Positions 35,678 through 46,444 of a stretch of DNA of 64,000 nucleotides are shown here, in pieces. The stretch is from Trema orientale. Lineage: Eukaryota; Streptophyta; Magnoliopsida; Rosales; Cannabaceae. A program made the position numbers and the translations under genes. Within the stretch, counting starts at the first letter, position 1, and each line of letters starts with the position of its first letter. The notes beneath the pieces were generated by a model that was given only the letters and a program-made list of their open reading frames with translations, searched no databases and had not been told where the DNA came from. Location of the stretch: contig JXTC01000150.1 in assembly GCA_002914845.1 (NCBI GenBank), positions 440,983 through 504,982 of the forward strand. Direction: 5' to 3'.

Positions 35678-37161
35678 ATGGCGGCTGCCTCGTCTCTGAC
35701 TCTCTCCAAACTCCTCACTTCTCTCCTCCCCTCACCATCGCCGCCGCCTCTTCCTCCGTCGTCTCCGCCATCGACCCTCCTCTCTCTCCCCCAGAGCGCG
35801 AATTTCCCGAAGATCGCATCCGTGTGGGCCCCGCGGTTGACCACCTTGGGCCCCACATCTCCGGCAATTTCTTCTTCTTCTGCTTCGCCTTCTCATGAAA
35901 TCGCCGCCGTGGTGTTTCCGTCGGTCGCGAACTCGAACACGCTGTTCTTCAAATCGGCTTACAACGTTCAGGTGATCACGGAAGAGAACGAGCCCGAGGA
36001 GAGGCTTCTCTCTCGTTTTCGGAGAGAGGTGTTCAAGGCAGGCGTGTTGCAAGAGTGCAGGCGGAGGAGGTTCTTCGAGAACAGTCACGATAAGCGGAAG
36101 AGGAAAGCCAGGGACGCTGCCAGAAAGAATCGTAAGAGGTTTGTCTTCTTTCTTTCTTTTTTCTTTTTTTCTGTTTGTTTCCCGAGAAATCATAAAGGAG
36201 GAAAGTTCGGAACGAGAGCTTTTTCCTGTGGTCTCTTATTTTGCTATACTGATACATTTTATTAATGCATAACTTGAGATTACTTCCATACTTAGTACCC
36301 AAGATGAAAAAATTGTCCTAATGGTTTATAAAGTATGTATATATATATTATATGTTATTTATTAGTTGAAATAACGGGTTTTTGATGGACTGGTGGATTA
36401 GTCATCGATATGTACATATATATTATATGTTATTTATTAGTTGAAATAACGGGTTTTTGATGGACTGGTGGATTAGTCATCGACATTGGTTCTTTGAGAG
36501 TAGTAAAAATTTCAAAGTGGTCAAATTAAGTTCAGATTTTGAGCTTCTTTGGCTGCCTTTATAAAAAGATTTAATCTGTTAAAGAGAACCATTCTTCCTA
36601 GGATCAATGCATGGCTCTTTGGCTTCATAGAGGAATTATTCAAGTCTTGGCAAATCTCAGTCTCTCTGGCTTTTCACAGAGGAATGGTTGAAGTCTTGGC
36701 AAATCTCAATCAGTGGCTTCACCTTCAAACTTGTCAAATTGGACAAGACATGTTACAAAATGTCATAATGAAATCTTGATTTTATGCTTTGTCTCATCAT
36801 TCTAATCATTTAGGTGCTTTTTCTTTGTTTAGTATCACAAATACTTCTTCTTACTGCTACCTGTTTTTCTTGGACTTCTTGTGTATCTCTCTCTCTCTCT
36901 CTCTCTCAGCTCTGCTTCATGAATTATGGCATGGGACCATGATTTCATGTTTTTATCCTTACTTTCTGTTCCGAGAACACCCGATTCATGGATGTGAACA
37001 TGAAATGATTATCTTACCCATAATTTCTACTTGCTGTCAGGTTCCCACAATCGAAAGCTCAAACAAAGGCAAAACAGGAAACTACTAGTCCTAATGGGAA
37101 GAAGGATGCCGAGGAAGAAGATGATAACCGGGACCATTTTGATGTAGAGCTTCCATATTGA
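35678..37161 (+). CDS. Chloroplast 30S ribosomal protein S21 (bS21c)
   Basis: Two exons, 35678-36138 and 37041-37161, give 193 aa. The N-terminal 90 or so residues are rich in Ser, Pro and Ala with few acids, a typical plastid transit peptide. The bS21 core follows: YNVQVITEENEPEERLLSRF, RREVFKAGVLQECRRRRFFE, and KRKARDAARKNRKRF. The C-terminus is an acidic tail (KKDAEEEDDNRDHFDVELPY). In plants this nuclear-encoded protein (Arabidopsis GHS1, from memory) joins the small plastid ribosomal subunit and supports photosynthetic development. The start is the first ATG after the stop-free leader and gives MAAASSLTLSK. The intron contains a 75-bp tandem duplication. Confidence 0.9.
36342..36483 (+). 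repeat. 75-bp tandem duplication in the S21 intron
   Basis: Two adjacent copies, the first 75 bp (36342-36416) and the second 67 bp to 36483, are nearly identical; both contain gttgaaataacgggtttttg and gatggactggtggattagtc. Near identity implies a recent event. A second, looser duplication (about 36618-36720, repeating agtcttggcaaatctca) lies further along the intron. Confidence 0.9.
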
Positions 37162-38190
37162 GTGCGGAATAAGTACCTGGAAATCAACCCCATTTTGAAA
37201 ACCCAACAGCGATGAATATTCAAAGCTCTCTGTGTAGACTTCATACGCTTCTGTGTTTGTAGATGCAAAAGAAATAGCTTTTGGTTCTTCCACATTCATG
37301 TCATTTCTCATTACAGATTAGCCAAGCAGCTTAAGTTTTTGTTCTCGTAACTCAAACCAAAGTTTTGTATGGGGTTCATTCTTTTCAAACTGCCTCTTGG
37401 GCACGTCTGTATATTCAGTGTGGAAAGCCTCTTGCACATCTAGTGTTGCGTTTGGGCTAGCTTACCAGAAGACCTGTATAATTTTTAGCTTCAACCGGAT
37501 TTTGATAAAAACGTGAGAATATAAAAACCCTGAATCTTATGAATGCAAACTCGGTGTTATCACTCAAACACCAGTCATTCACCCTTTTTACCATTCATAA
37601 CAAGGTCAGTTAGAAATTCTTCTAAGCAGTTTTACCTTGTGTGGAATCGTCTCATTGAAAGAAATTTGCGGCTCTTTTAAGGTTTTTGTTTTTCATTAGT
37701 TATCCATTTATTTTATTCCTTATTGCGAGTGCAGAATCAAGTTTTTCGCTGGCAAATTTTATCCACAAAAGGTACAAGTGACTAAATTTGATACTCACGT
37801 GTAATCAGTAATCTTAGCACTCTTTGCTTAATAACTGTAATAAATTCAGCTGACCAAACTACACACTTGTTTCTGGTATGAGTGGAGCACCATGCAACAG
37901 ATTAATGGAAGGAAGATAGGGGATGAAAATCATAATAGCGATTAAGATTCATTGCATTACATATTGCCTTTACATAAATCAGTCAAATTAACCAAGTTCG
38001 ATTGTACGTCATACTCAGAATACGCTAAGCCAAATTAAAAAAAGAAAAAAAACCAACTAAAAATGGGCAAACTTTTTTTTTTTTCCCCCCTAGCTAGTAT
38101 TCCTTCCTAATTGGTATAAACAAGTTGGTTAACCTTTGAACTGAGTAGTATTTCATTCCAAAAAAGATCGTCTGCCTGACCAAATGAACA
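37162..38190. other. Convergent spacer between S21 and the Ulp1-type gene
   Basis: Both genes point into this region, so it holds two 3' UTRs and terminators. No other coding region was recognised. Confidence 0.5.
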
Positions 38191-40253
38191 TCACACTGCA
38201 AGTAAATCAGAACGCAGCCCCTCGCAAAAGCAGTCCAAGTCTTCGGGGGTAAACCAGTTTCTCTCCATCTACAAAGTTTCGTTGGAAGCAAAACCTAATC
38301 AATATGTGTGTTTAAATTTTATCTACACATGATATCCATGGATCACAGACAGCACAAACAAAAAGGAGGGAAAAACTTACAAAATAGGGGTAATCCTCCA
38401 TGCTAAAATTCTCTGGAGCCCCATCCATGAACAATTTAATGAAGTAGAGAACAAAGTTACCGCATTCCCAATCATTTCTTTGTTGTGGCACCTGATTTTT
38501 CTCTTGTATAAGTAAGACATCAACAACAACAACAACAAAAGCTAATATCTGATCTAGGAAGTCGCCAAAAGATTAATGTCACCTGAGGTATCAAGAGAGG
38601 AATTTCACGAATATTTTGTTCAGTCTCAGGCCTGCCCTCGGCTTTATAAATGCCAGTTACAAATCTGAAGACAAAGACATGGTCAAATTCAGAATTAGCA
38701 ACTGTTTCGAGACAAGGAACTACCAGTCCTATATAAATGGAAAACATACCTCCTTATATCCCGCTCAAGCCGCTTCGGATCTGTGCTTTCAAGAGAATCC
38801 AGCAATAACATGCAAGGTGTCCTGGTTTCTGATTCCAAACTCTCATCAAAGTTGCACAAGATAAGAAGGCTCCAATGGCTCCTAAAAAGCATGCATTTGA
38901 AGCATAAAAATCCCAGGCATTGTCAACAATGCAAAGATATGTCTCTTAAGAACAGTAAAAAAAACACCAACCAGATAACTATAGGAACAATAACATATTT
39001 CTTGGAGAAAATATGCTTGCTCTGAATCCATGTCAGGACCTTGGATTTATAGGATGGCTTTTTATAATTAGAGAACCATAAACAGTCAAGGTAACCAAAG
39101 AAATTTTTCTTATCCTCAGATAAACCCCTCCACAATAACCTACACATATCAGACATGAATAGTTAGAACCACAAACATTTGAAGCTTGAAGCTTTCTTCA
39201 GTCCACACCACAACTTACTCAAAGTAGATTCCAAAAGTTTCAGAACAAAGTTTCTTATTCAGTCTAGGTACTCCATGGCCAGCATTCTTATGGGTAAGTG
39301 TCCTCGTTGATCGCTCACGGCAAGGAAAGTCCAAGAAACATTGGGCAGTAAGTTTGAAGTTATCTATTGCTTCATGGTCTTTTTTAGTTAACCTCTTTTT
39401 GCGAGCATGTAAGGTTGCTAAAATGTGTTGCCAGCATGAACGATGTCTTGAAAGCTGATGTTTACCCTCTGCCAGCGCATTACATATCAGATATTACAGT
39501 ACAAATTTATCAAAAATCTTCTATTCTTTTTTTTTTTTTTCCTTTTTTTTTTGCGTAAACAGCTTAAATTTTACTTGCATTTTCATTTATCATGCTTTAT
39601 CATCCAATTTAAAACCACTTCAGTCTAAAAAGACACTTATGAATAAGGTGACCACTAACGAAGACAAAGTTTCATCTTTTGAAAATGAATATAATATAAA
39701 ATAAAATAAAAATAAAAATAAGAAACATCAAATTTTAGTTGGGTAAACTAAAATCTCCAGCATTCATATCCAGAAACTTGTAGAGTATCATTTTCAAACC
39801 CTAAGTGGGCCAACCCAAAAAAATTCTTTCCAAACAATGAACAAAAATCCAATTTTTGTCACGAAAGGTAGGAAAATCAGCAAAATATCATACACCCAGT
39901 ATCAGTATCGACAAACTCCACAATGTAAAGAACCAAAAATCATCGATTTCAACCATATGAAAGTCCGTACAAAATCCCAAAAATTAACATTTCAAGGCCA
40001 AATTCTCAACTTCAAAACCCCAAAACATAAGCTAAGACAAGAATGAACTGTTCTAGGTTACTGGAAAAAATGTATGGTAGTGAAAGAACTCAAATTTGAG
40101 CTTCATGCTTTCTACTCATCAAATCGACGGCTACCAACAAATCAGAGAGAGAGAGAGAGAGAGAGATCAGACGGCGTAGAATGATTTACCTGCAACGGGA
40201 GAGTCGAGGTCGATTACGACGATTTCCTTGGTAGGCTTCCTCTTCCTCCCCAT
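38191..40253 (-). CDS. Ulp1/C48-type cysteine protease
   Basis: Minus strand, exons in coding order 40190-40253, 39219-39468, 38972-39139, 38750-38881, 38583-38664, 38381-38491 and 38191-38268; 294 aa with all splice sites GT-AG. It starts MGRKRKPTKEIVVIDLDSP. The catalytic domain shows His163 in WSHWSLLILCN, Asp189 in MLLLDSLES, Gln236 and Cys242 in VPQQRNDWECGNFV: the His-Asp-Gln-Cys set of the Ulp1/SENP family, with the usual DCG written ECG. Such enzymes cleave SUMO or related modifiers from proteins, or mature the modifier. The protein is short, with little beyond the domain. From memory, an Arabidopsis homologue (At3g48480) neighbours the TELO2 homologue, as here. A WQHILATLHARKKRL segment precedes the domain. 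Confidence 0.87.
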
Positions 40254-41011
40254 TGAACCCACAAATTTTGGAAAGCTTTGAACCAAAACTCACTACTCGT
40301 CTCTATTTTCTGTGTGTTTGGCTCGCAGAAAGACGATCTGGCGCGAGTTTGAAAGGAGTTTGGGCGAATCAGGGCCGTTGATGTTGCTGTACTGTCAGGC
40401 TGACTGATGGTCAAAGCTGGTTTTACCTGGCACTCTTATGTACGCGTCGTTTCGTATAGAACGACAGTCAAGATTTCGTGGCCCATTGGGGTTTCGATGG
40501 CCCAAATGAAATATGGGCCTTTTTAAGACAAACAAATGAAGGAAACCCCAGGTCTAATGTATCACTTTTTACCACAATTAATTCTGCTATGATTTTAAAT
40601 GTAACAATTTATTTGAAAAAAGAAAAAACAATTATGGGAGAATTTGTAAGTTTACAGGAATAAGAGAAAATGACATAGATAGAACTAAATGAGACCTTTT
40701 TCGTGCATTTTTCTAAAAATGAAATTTTTAGAAATATCTAAGACTTCTTGACTGTGAATGTCATTTTTTTAAAATAAAAAAATGCTCGTTTTGGTCCAAG
40801 TTGTTCCTACCCATGTCCTGTTCTCCAATAATAATGGCTGTAAAACTAGATGTTAAAGCTTTTTTTTCCTTTTTTTTTTGATAATAGATGTTAAAGCAAA
40901 TTGTTAAAGGTAAAAATTGAGGTCCAAGAACAGCTACTCAGCCTAGTTTCCTTATCAATTCAATTAGGGCGCGTTTATTAATGCGTCTAATGGAATGGTA
41001 ATATAAATTTA

Positions 41012-41188
41012 AAAAATGCTAGTAACACTCTTTTTTACACTCTTTCAGTCCCACAGTTTGACACGTGGGTTCCACTATGGTTTATTGTATTATTAAAATA
41101 TTAAACTGGATAGTAGAATCCACTTGTCAAACTGTGAGACTGGATAGTGTAAAAGAGAGTGAGAAAGAGAATGTGTTTAGCATTTTTC
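41012..41188. mobile_element. Hairpin MITE, about 177 bp
   Basis: The left arm reads aaaaatgctagtaacactct, then tcagtcccacagtttgacac. The reverse complement of the right end reads aaaaatgctaaacacattct, then ccagtctcacagtttgacaa. The arms are nearly complementary over about 75 bp with a short AT-rich loop (ttattgtattattaaaatat). Non-coding. The size of its target duplication could not be read because the flanks are AT-rich. Confidence 0.75.
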
Positions 41189-43025
41189 TATAAGTTTTGA
41201 GGATAAATGAGAATGATCGAACGATGAAATTTGATTTCCTCTCTTATATTTACTTGCCATGGTTATTAATCTGTAATGGGTCTGTGGGTCTTATTTCATT
41301 CTTTTTATCTGTTTTTATGTGAATATATATGTGTACGTATGTGTTGATTTGTACGTGTATGTCATGTTTATTGAATCATAATGGAAATACTTCGTGATTC
41401 CTCTAATATGAGATGTTTATTTGAATTTTATAGTTAAAAAATTTGTGGGAGCACATGTTCTAGGGGAAAGAAAGGGAACATATTATCTCAAACATGGCAT
41501 TACATTAGTTTTTTTTTAAAAAAAAAAAAATCCTAAAATAACACGGTTAAAAAAGTAAATTCCAAAAGCCTAGAATCTTTTAATATTCATTAATTTATTA
41601 ATTTTAAATAATTTTCAAATTTGGACTACTTTTTAAATATATTTAAAATTTAAAATAGTATTTTAGTAAACTCAATTGTTAAAATTAGTATTTGAATCAC
41701 ATAGGTATAAATTTACTACAAGTTTTTGTAAGAAAAATAACAACACATGCAATATATAAGGATTTAAAGAGGACAATAAACTAGTTTTAAATTAAATTAA
41801 AATTACCAATTTTTATGCTCCAAATTTCAAAAGAAACACTTTGAACTAAGGATTCCTGCAAAACAAAGATACTGTTAACCACCGAATTTTGTGTACCACA
41901 CAAAGTCCTTAAAACTGATTCACTCCCCTCCCCCCACTAAAATGTTTGAGGTTTTTTGTGATCGCCAGTTTCCTAAGATACAAGGTCAAAAAGTAGTAAA
42001 CGAAGCATCAACACTTCCACTCTACGAAATAGAAACTTGTAAAGCTCTTTTCACTCAAGGATTTATAGAACTAGAATATCGGAAAAACTAGAACTATAAG
42101 CTAATTGCTAAAACACTCGAAGAAAGGTAGCTATTAAAGAGAGAGAGAGAGAGAGAGAACAAATTAAATAAGCTAAAGCTTTGGTGTGTGGAAATGAGGA
42201 AGTGAGTGAAGGTCTGTTTATATATTTAGCGAAATGAGAGGTTACAAAACCTAACTTGAATGCTCCATAATGCCAATAATTTGGCTGCCAACCATCTCTC
42301 CAATATTTGTCAGCCAATACTTAATATTTTTTAAGCAATTAAAATGGCTATTTTTGAACACTTTTAAGCAATTATAACAATAGTTTTTAAAATCAAACAG
42401 CCATACTCTTTTCAGTTACAAATCTATCATTCAAACATTCTAGAAGTAAGCAAAACTAGGCTGAAAATAGGGGAAAAAATAAACTCAGGCCGCAGCAAAA
42501 AGTTGTTTTTAATGAGAGTACAAAATCTTGGGCCGGCATTCGTGTCCGCATGTGCAGGCATATATAAGCATCATGTAAATCAGCCCCAAAGCCTAAATGA
42601 TTTGCACCCCCTACATGCGCCTAAGAGAGTATCTGGACTATACATAATTATACGCATAAAAAATACAACTCTATATTAAGTACAAGTTTAAGAGCTTCCC
42701 AACTAATATGGGACAAGCTTTTTTCTAACTTTCTTCCTCTATTTTCCAGCACCAATAAGCATATTTTGAGCATCAATTTCTCATTCACCCAAGCTCCAAT
42801 TTGGACACATAATATACTAATTTAATTTACTCATATAGTAGAACAAGATTATATAAAGACGTTTCACTGATCAAAATTTGGTCCCATTCAGATTCATGCT
42901 CCAAATAGGTTAATGAAAATGGATTTACAACATTAATTTGGGTTTTACTACAAATATGAGCTCTCAAGTCCACTTAAGTCCAAATTACCATTTTAAATAA
43001 ATGGTCCATTTTCTAATAATTTTAA

Positions 43026-43415
43026 GGGCGCGTCTACAGTAGGGGCGCCCATACGTAGGGCCCTGTCTATTCACCGTTGGATGGGAATCTGTATATAAAT
43101 AGATTCTCCACAGATTCCCGTTATTCTCCACAGATTCCCATCCAACGATAATTAAGGCATGACCCTACGTAGGGACGTCCCTGCCGTAACCATCCCCTAA
43201 TTTTAAATCTGAATGTTAATATTAATAAGGGGATGGCTACGGTAGGGGCATCCCTACGTAGGGTCATGTCTTAATTATCGTTAGATGGGAATCTGTGGGG
43301 AATAACGGGAATATGTGGAGAATCTATTTATATACAGATTTCCATCCAACGGTGAATAGACAGGGTCCTACGTAGGTGCGTCTACGTAGGGGCGTCCCTA
43401 CTGTAGATGCACCCT
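43026..43415. repeat. 390-bp foldback palindrome
   Basis: Arm 1 (43026-43197) and arm 2 (43229-43415) are reverse complements with few mismatches, around a loop of about 31 bp. Examples are ccgttggatgggaatctgta in arm 1 against tacagatttccatccaacgg in arm 2, and gaccctacgtagggacgtcc against ggcatccctacgtagggtc. Each arm also contains its own smaller hairpin (gattctccacagattcccgt region, and cctacgtagg palindromes). It is probably a foldback or MITE pair and could be transcribed into a long hairpin. Confidence 0.85.
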
Positions 43416-43825
43416 ATTAATAATAGCTAAAACACATATTAATAAGCTAAAAAGCTGTTAAAACAGTAAGTGTAAAAATGAAATTATTACGTGATAATAG
43501 CCAAAGGCAATGTATAAAGTGAAAAAATTGTCATTTTATTTTAACGGGACAACAAAATTTCCCCTTCCTAAATTTTTTTTCCCCCTAATTTGACCATTGA
43601 AAATACACTATTTTTCTTTTCTTTCTTTTTTCTTTTTTCTTTTTTCGTTACGTCTATTATTTTTTGCGTTAATAAATTGGCCCATAATTGATGTGAATAT
43701 AAATAATACACAAAGCTCAGAGTAAGTGCCTATCATCAGTTCCTCCTTGCTCAAGAAAAGCACAAAAAGCCAGCACCTCAACTCGGGATACCTAACTCAG
43801 TGAATCGCGAATCGAATCGTCCGCC

Positions 43826-46444
43826 ATGGAAGGACAGGACGGAACTCAGCAAGCTCACCTCGTTCTCGCGCACAAGCTCTTTCTTCTCTCGCACCCTGAT
43901 GTCCAAGACATCGAGAAGGTCCGCCTAAGGGACGAGGTCTTGACCTCCGTCAAAGCTGATGGTAACTCATCGTCTCCGAAAGATTCTTTGCTTATTACTC
44001 TTATGTATCTTTGAATTCATTATAAATGCTTTTTCTTTTTGTGGTCTATGCAGATATGGCGCCGTTGTACGAAACCCTAGTTGCGGATTCGGTGCTGGAA
44101 TTGGATCAGGGCGTGTTGGACTCGATGCGTGCGAAGATCGAAGAGGAGCTCAAGAAGCTTGAGGAAAAGTGAGTTTGTGTTTTTTGCTTTGCCTTTGTTT
44201 TTCATTGCCCTAGACAATTGGGAAGAAAACTTCAATTTTGAACTTTGTGTTTTGAAATTCGGTTGGGTGGATTTGAACAAATTGCATTATTAGCCATTAA
44301 TAATTGTGAGTTCTCTAAGATTTTGAGATCCCGAGCGATCAAAAGGGTTCTAAATGTTAATATTTTCAGTGAACTTTCTATGCATTTGGTTCTTTCATGA
44401 CCCATGTAACTATTCGTACTGTAAATTAAAAGTTTGGGGAAATGTGAGTAGAAGGGATCCTAGATTTTGTGATGGAACTTAGGCTGATGCTAAACTAATG
44501 GCATTTAGTGTTAGTGCATGACACCAATGTTAGTCGGTTCTGGGCCTTTGGTTACAAAAGAGATTAAGAGAATATAGAATAGTCAAAAAGGGTCAGTAAT
44601 CAGTAGTCATCTGTGCTAATGCCTTGCAATGGGACTCGTTGTGGTTTTCAATGTTCTAATATTGGTGTTATGTACTATGTTCTGGAAATGCATGAATATG
44701 CAGTGGGGTCTTGAAGGCAGATTATGTTCATGACTATAATGAGTGTACAAATTGATTGCTGGTGTGTTAACATTGCATTTAAATTGGTTTCAATTATAGT
44801 TATGTTGGTTGCTTGCAATTTTACTTTAATTGAATTCTTTTGTGCTCAGCCAATTTCTTGTGGTTGGTTTTGTCTAGAATTGCTGACGCTGAAGAGAACT
44901 TGGGTGAAAGTGAAGTTAGAGAAGCTCATTTAGCTAAATCCTTGTTTTTCATTCAAGTTGGTGACAAGGTAGATTTGTGTTATAACTTCTTGTTTTAGAA
45001 ACTTTATCATCTTTTTATGCTCTTTTCAGTTTTCTCTTATTCTATATCTATTTTGTTTCATTTTGAATTCAGGAAAAAGCATTGGAACAACTCAAATTGA
45101 CTGAAAGCAAAACTGTTGCAGTTGGGCAAAAGATGGACTTAGTGTTCTATACTCTGCAGCTTGGTTTCTTTTACATGGATTTTGACCTCATTTCTAAAAG
45201 CATCGATAAGGCAAAGAAGTAAGTGGAATGTAAATTTGGCGTACCACACTTTGTTGTCATTCTTGGCTTTCCATTTGAGTCTTTTGATTTTTAATATTGT
45301 CGCATTATGCCAGCTTGTTTGAAGAGGGAGGTGATTGGGAAAGGAAGAATCGACTGAAGGTGTATGAAGGCCTGTATTATATGTCGACTCGAAATTTTAA
45401 GAAGGCAGCCAATCTGTTTTTGGATTCCATTTCAACATTTACCACTTACGAACTTTTCCCATATGATACTTTCATATTCTATACTGTCCTTACGAGTATC
45501 ATATCACTGGATAGAGTTTCTTTAAAACAAAAGGTAATTATTGTCTTTTGAGTATATATAATCTGACCAATTCTTTCTTTATTATAAGTAACTAGCTTGC
45601 TTAAAATTGCTACTGATTCTAATTAATATGTGATAGGTGGTAGATGCACCTGAGATCCTGACAGTGATTGGAAAGATCCCTTATCTTTCTGAGTTTTTGA
45701 ACTCTCTATACGATTGTCAATACAAATCGTTTTTTACTGCATTTGGTAAGTGTGAATCTAGCTCTCTCATTCCTTTACTTGTTTGTTAGTAATCTGAAAA
45801 AGGTCAGAAATATTGGGTTCTTCGGTAAACTTTAATGGTTTATCTTTCGTGGTCCAACATTGAGCTCATGTGCCTCTTCATCTTTTTGTGATTCTGTCTA
45901 TCTAATAATTTGATGTCGTAATGTATGTTATATTTAATTGTTCTTTGTTCTTTCAGCTGGTCTGACAGAGCAAATAAAATTGGACCGCTACCTGCATCCA
46001 CACTTCCGGTATTACATGAGGGAGGTCAGAACCGTTGTTTATTCTCAGTTTTTGGAATCCTACAAGAGTGTCACCATTGAAGCAATGGCAAAGGCATTTG
46101 GTGTTACAGTCGAATTCATCGACTTGTAAGTTTCCCTTTATGTGTGCTTTTTGTTTAATGAGTTTTACTATGTACACGTTCTTTTTAAATTGACATACAG
46201 GTTTATAAGTCGTACTGTAGGTGTTAGACTTTGAACAGATTCATTAATAATTCTACAAATTTGTTGCAGGGAGCTATCTCGTTTCATTGCAGCGGGAAAG
46301 CTACACTGCAAGATTGACAAAGTTGCCGGCGTTCTTGAAACTAACCGCCCGGATGCTAAAAATGCTTTATATCAAGCAACTATCAAACAGGGAGACTTTT
46401 TATTGAACCGGATCCAGAAGTTATCGCGGGTGATAGATTTGTAG
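43826..46444 (+). CDS. RPN7: 26S proteasome regulatory subunit RPN7
   Basis: Eight exons, 43826-43961, 44054-44168, 44878-44968, 45073-45218, 45314-45533, 45637-45745, 45957-46125 and 46270-46444, give 386 aa, the usual RPN7/PSMD6 length. Distinctive blocks are [60 protein letters not shown] and, in the C-terminal PCI domain, [20 protein letters not shown] and [23 protein letters not shown]7 is a lid subunit of the 19S particle, whose PCI domain helps assemble the lid horseshoe. The N-terminal helical repeats span roughly residues 60-190. All introns are GT-AG. The sequence just downstream (from about 46740) is duplicated ahead of the second ABC1K gene. Confidence 0.92.

Larger units (their letters stand above)
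40254..43825. promoter_or_regulatory. Divergent spacer between the Ulp1-type gene and RPN7
   Basis: The genes on either side point outward, so both promoters lie here. An ACG-rich motif (cgtcgtttcgtatagaacga, about 40446-40465) sits 200 bp upstream of the protease start. The rest holds a hairpin MITE (41012-41188), AT-rich sequence, a block around 41870-42800 without recognisable coding, and the foldback element (43026-43415). About 90 bp of CT-rich sequence precedes the RPN7 leader. Confidence 0.45.

Noticed and set aside
35732-36193. 153-codon open frame on the minus strand opposite S21 exon 1
   Set aside because: It is the antisense of a GC-rich, Ser/Pro-rich transit peptide and gives Arg-rich low-complexity protein. 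The plus-strand S21 reading is well supported.
41870-42800. Possible LTR relic (phrases such as agcttcccaactaatatggg)
   Set aside because: The wording recalls plant LTRs, but no paired ends, target duplication or internal domain could be found.
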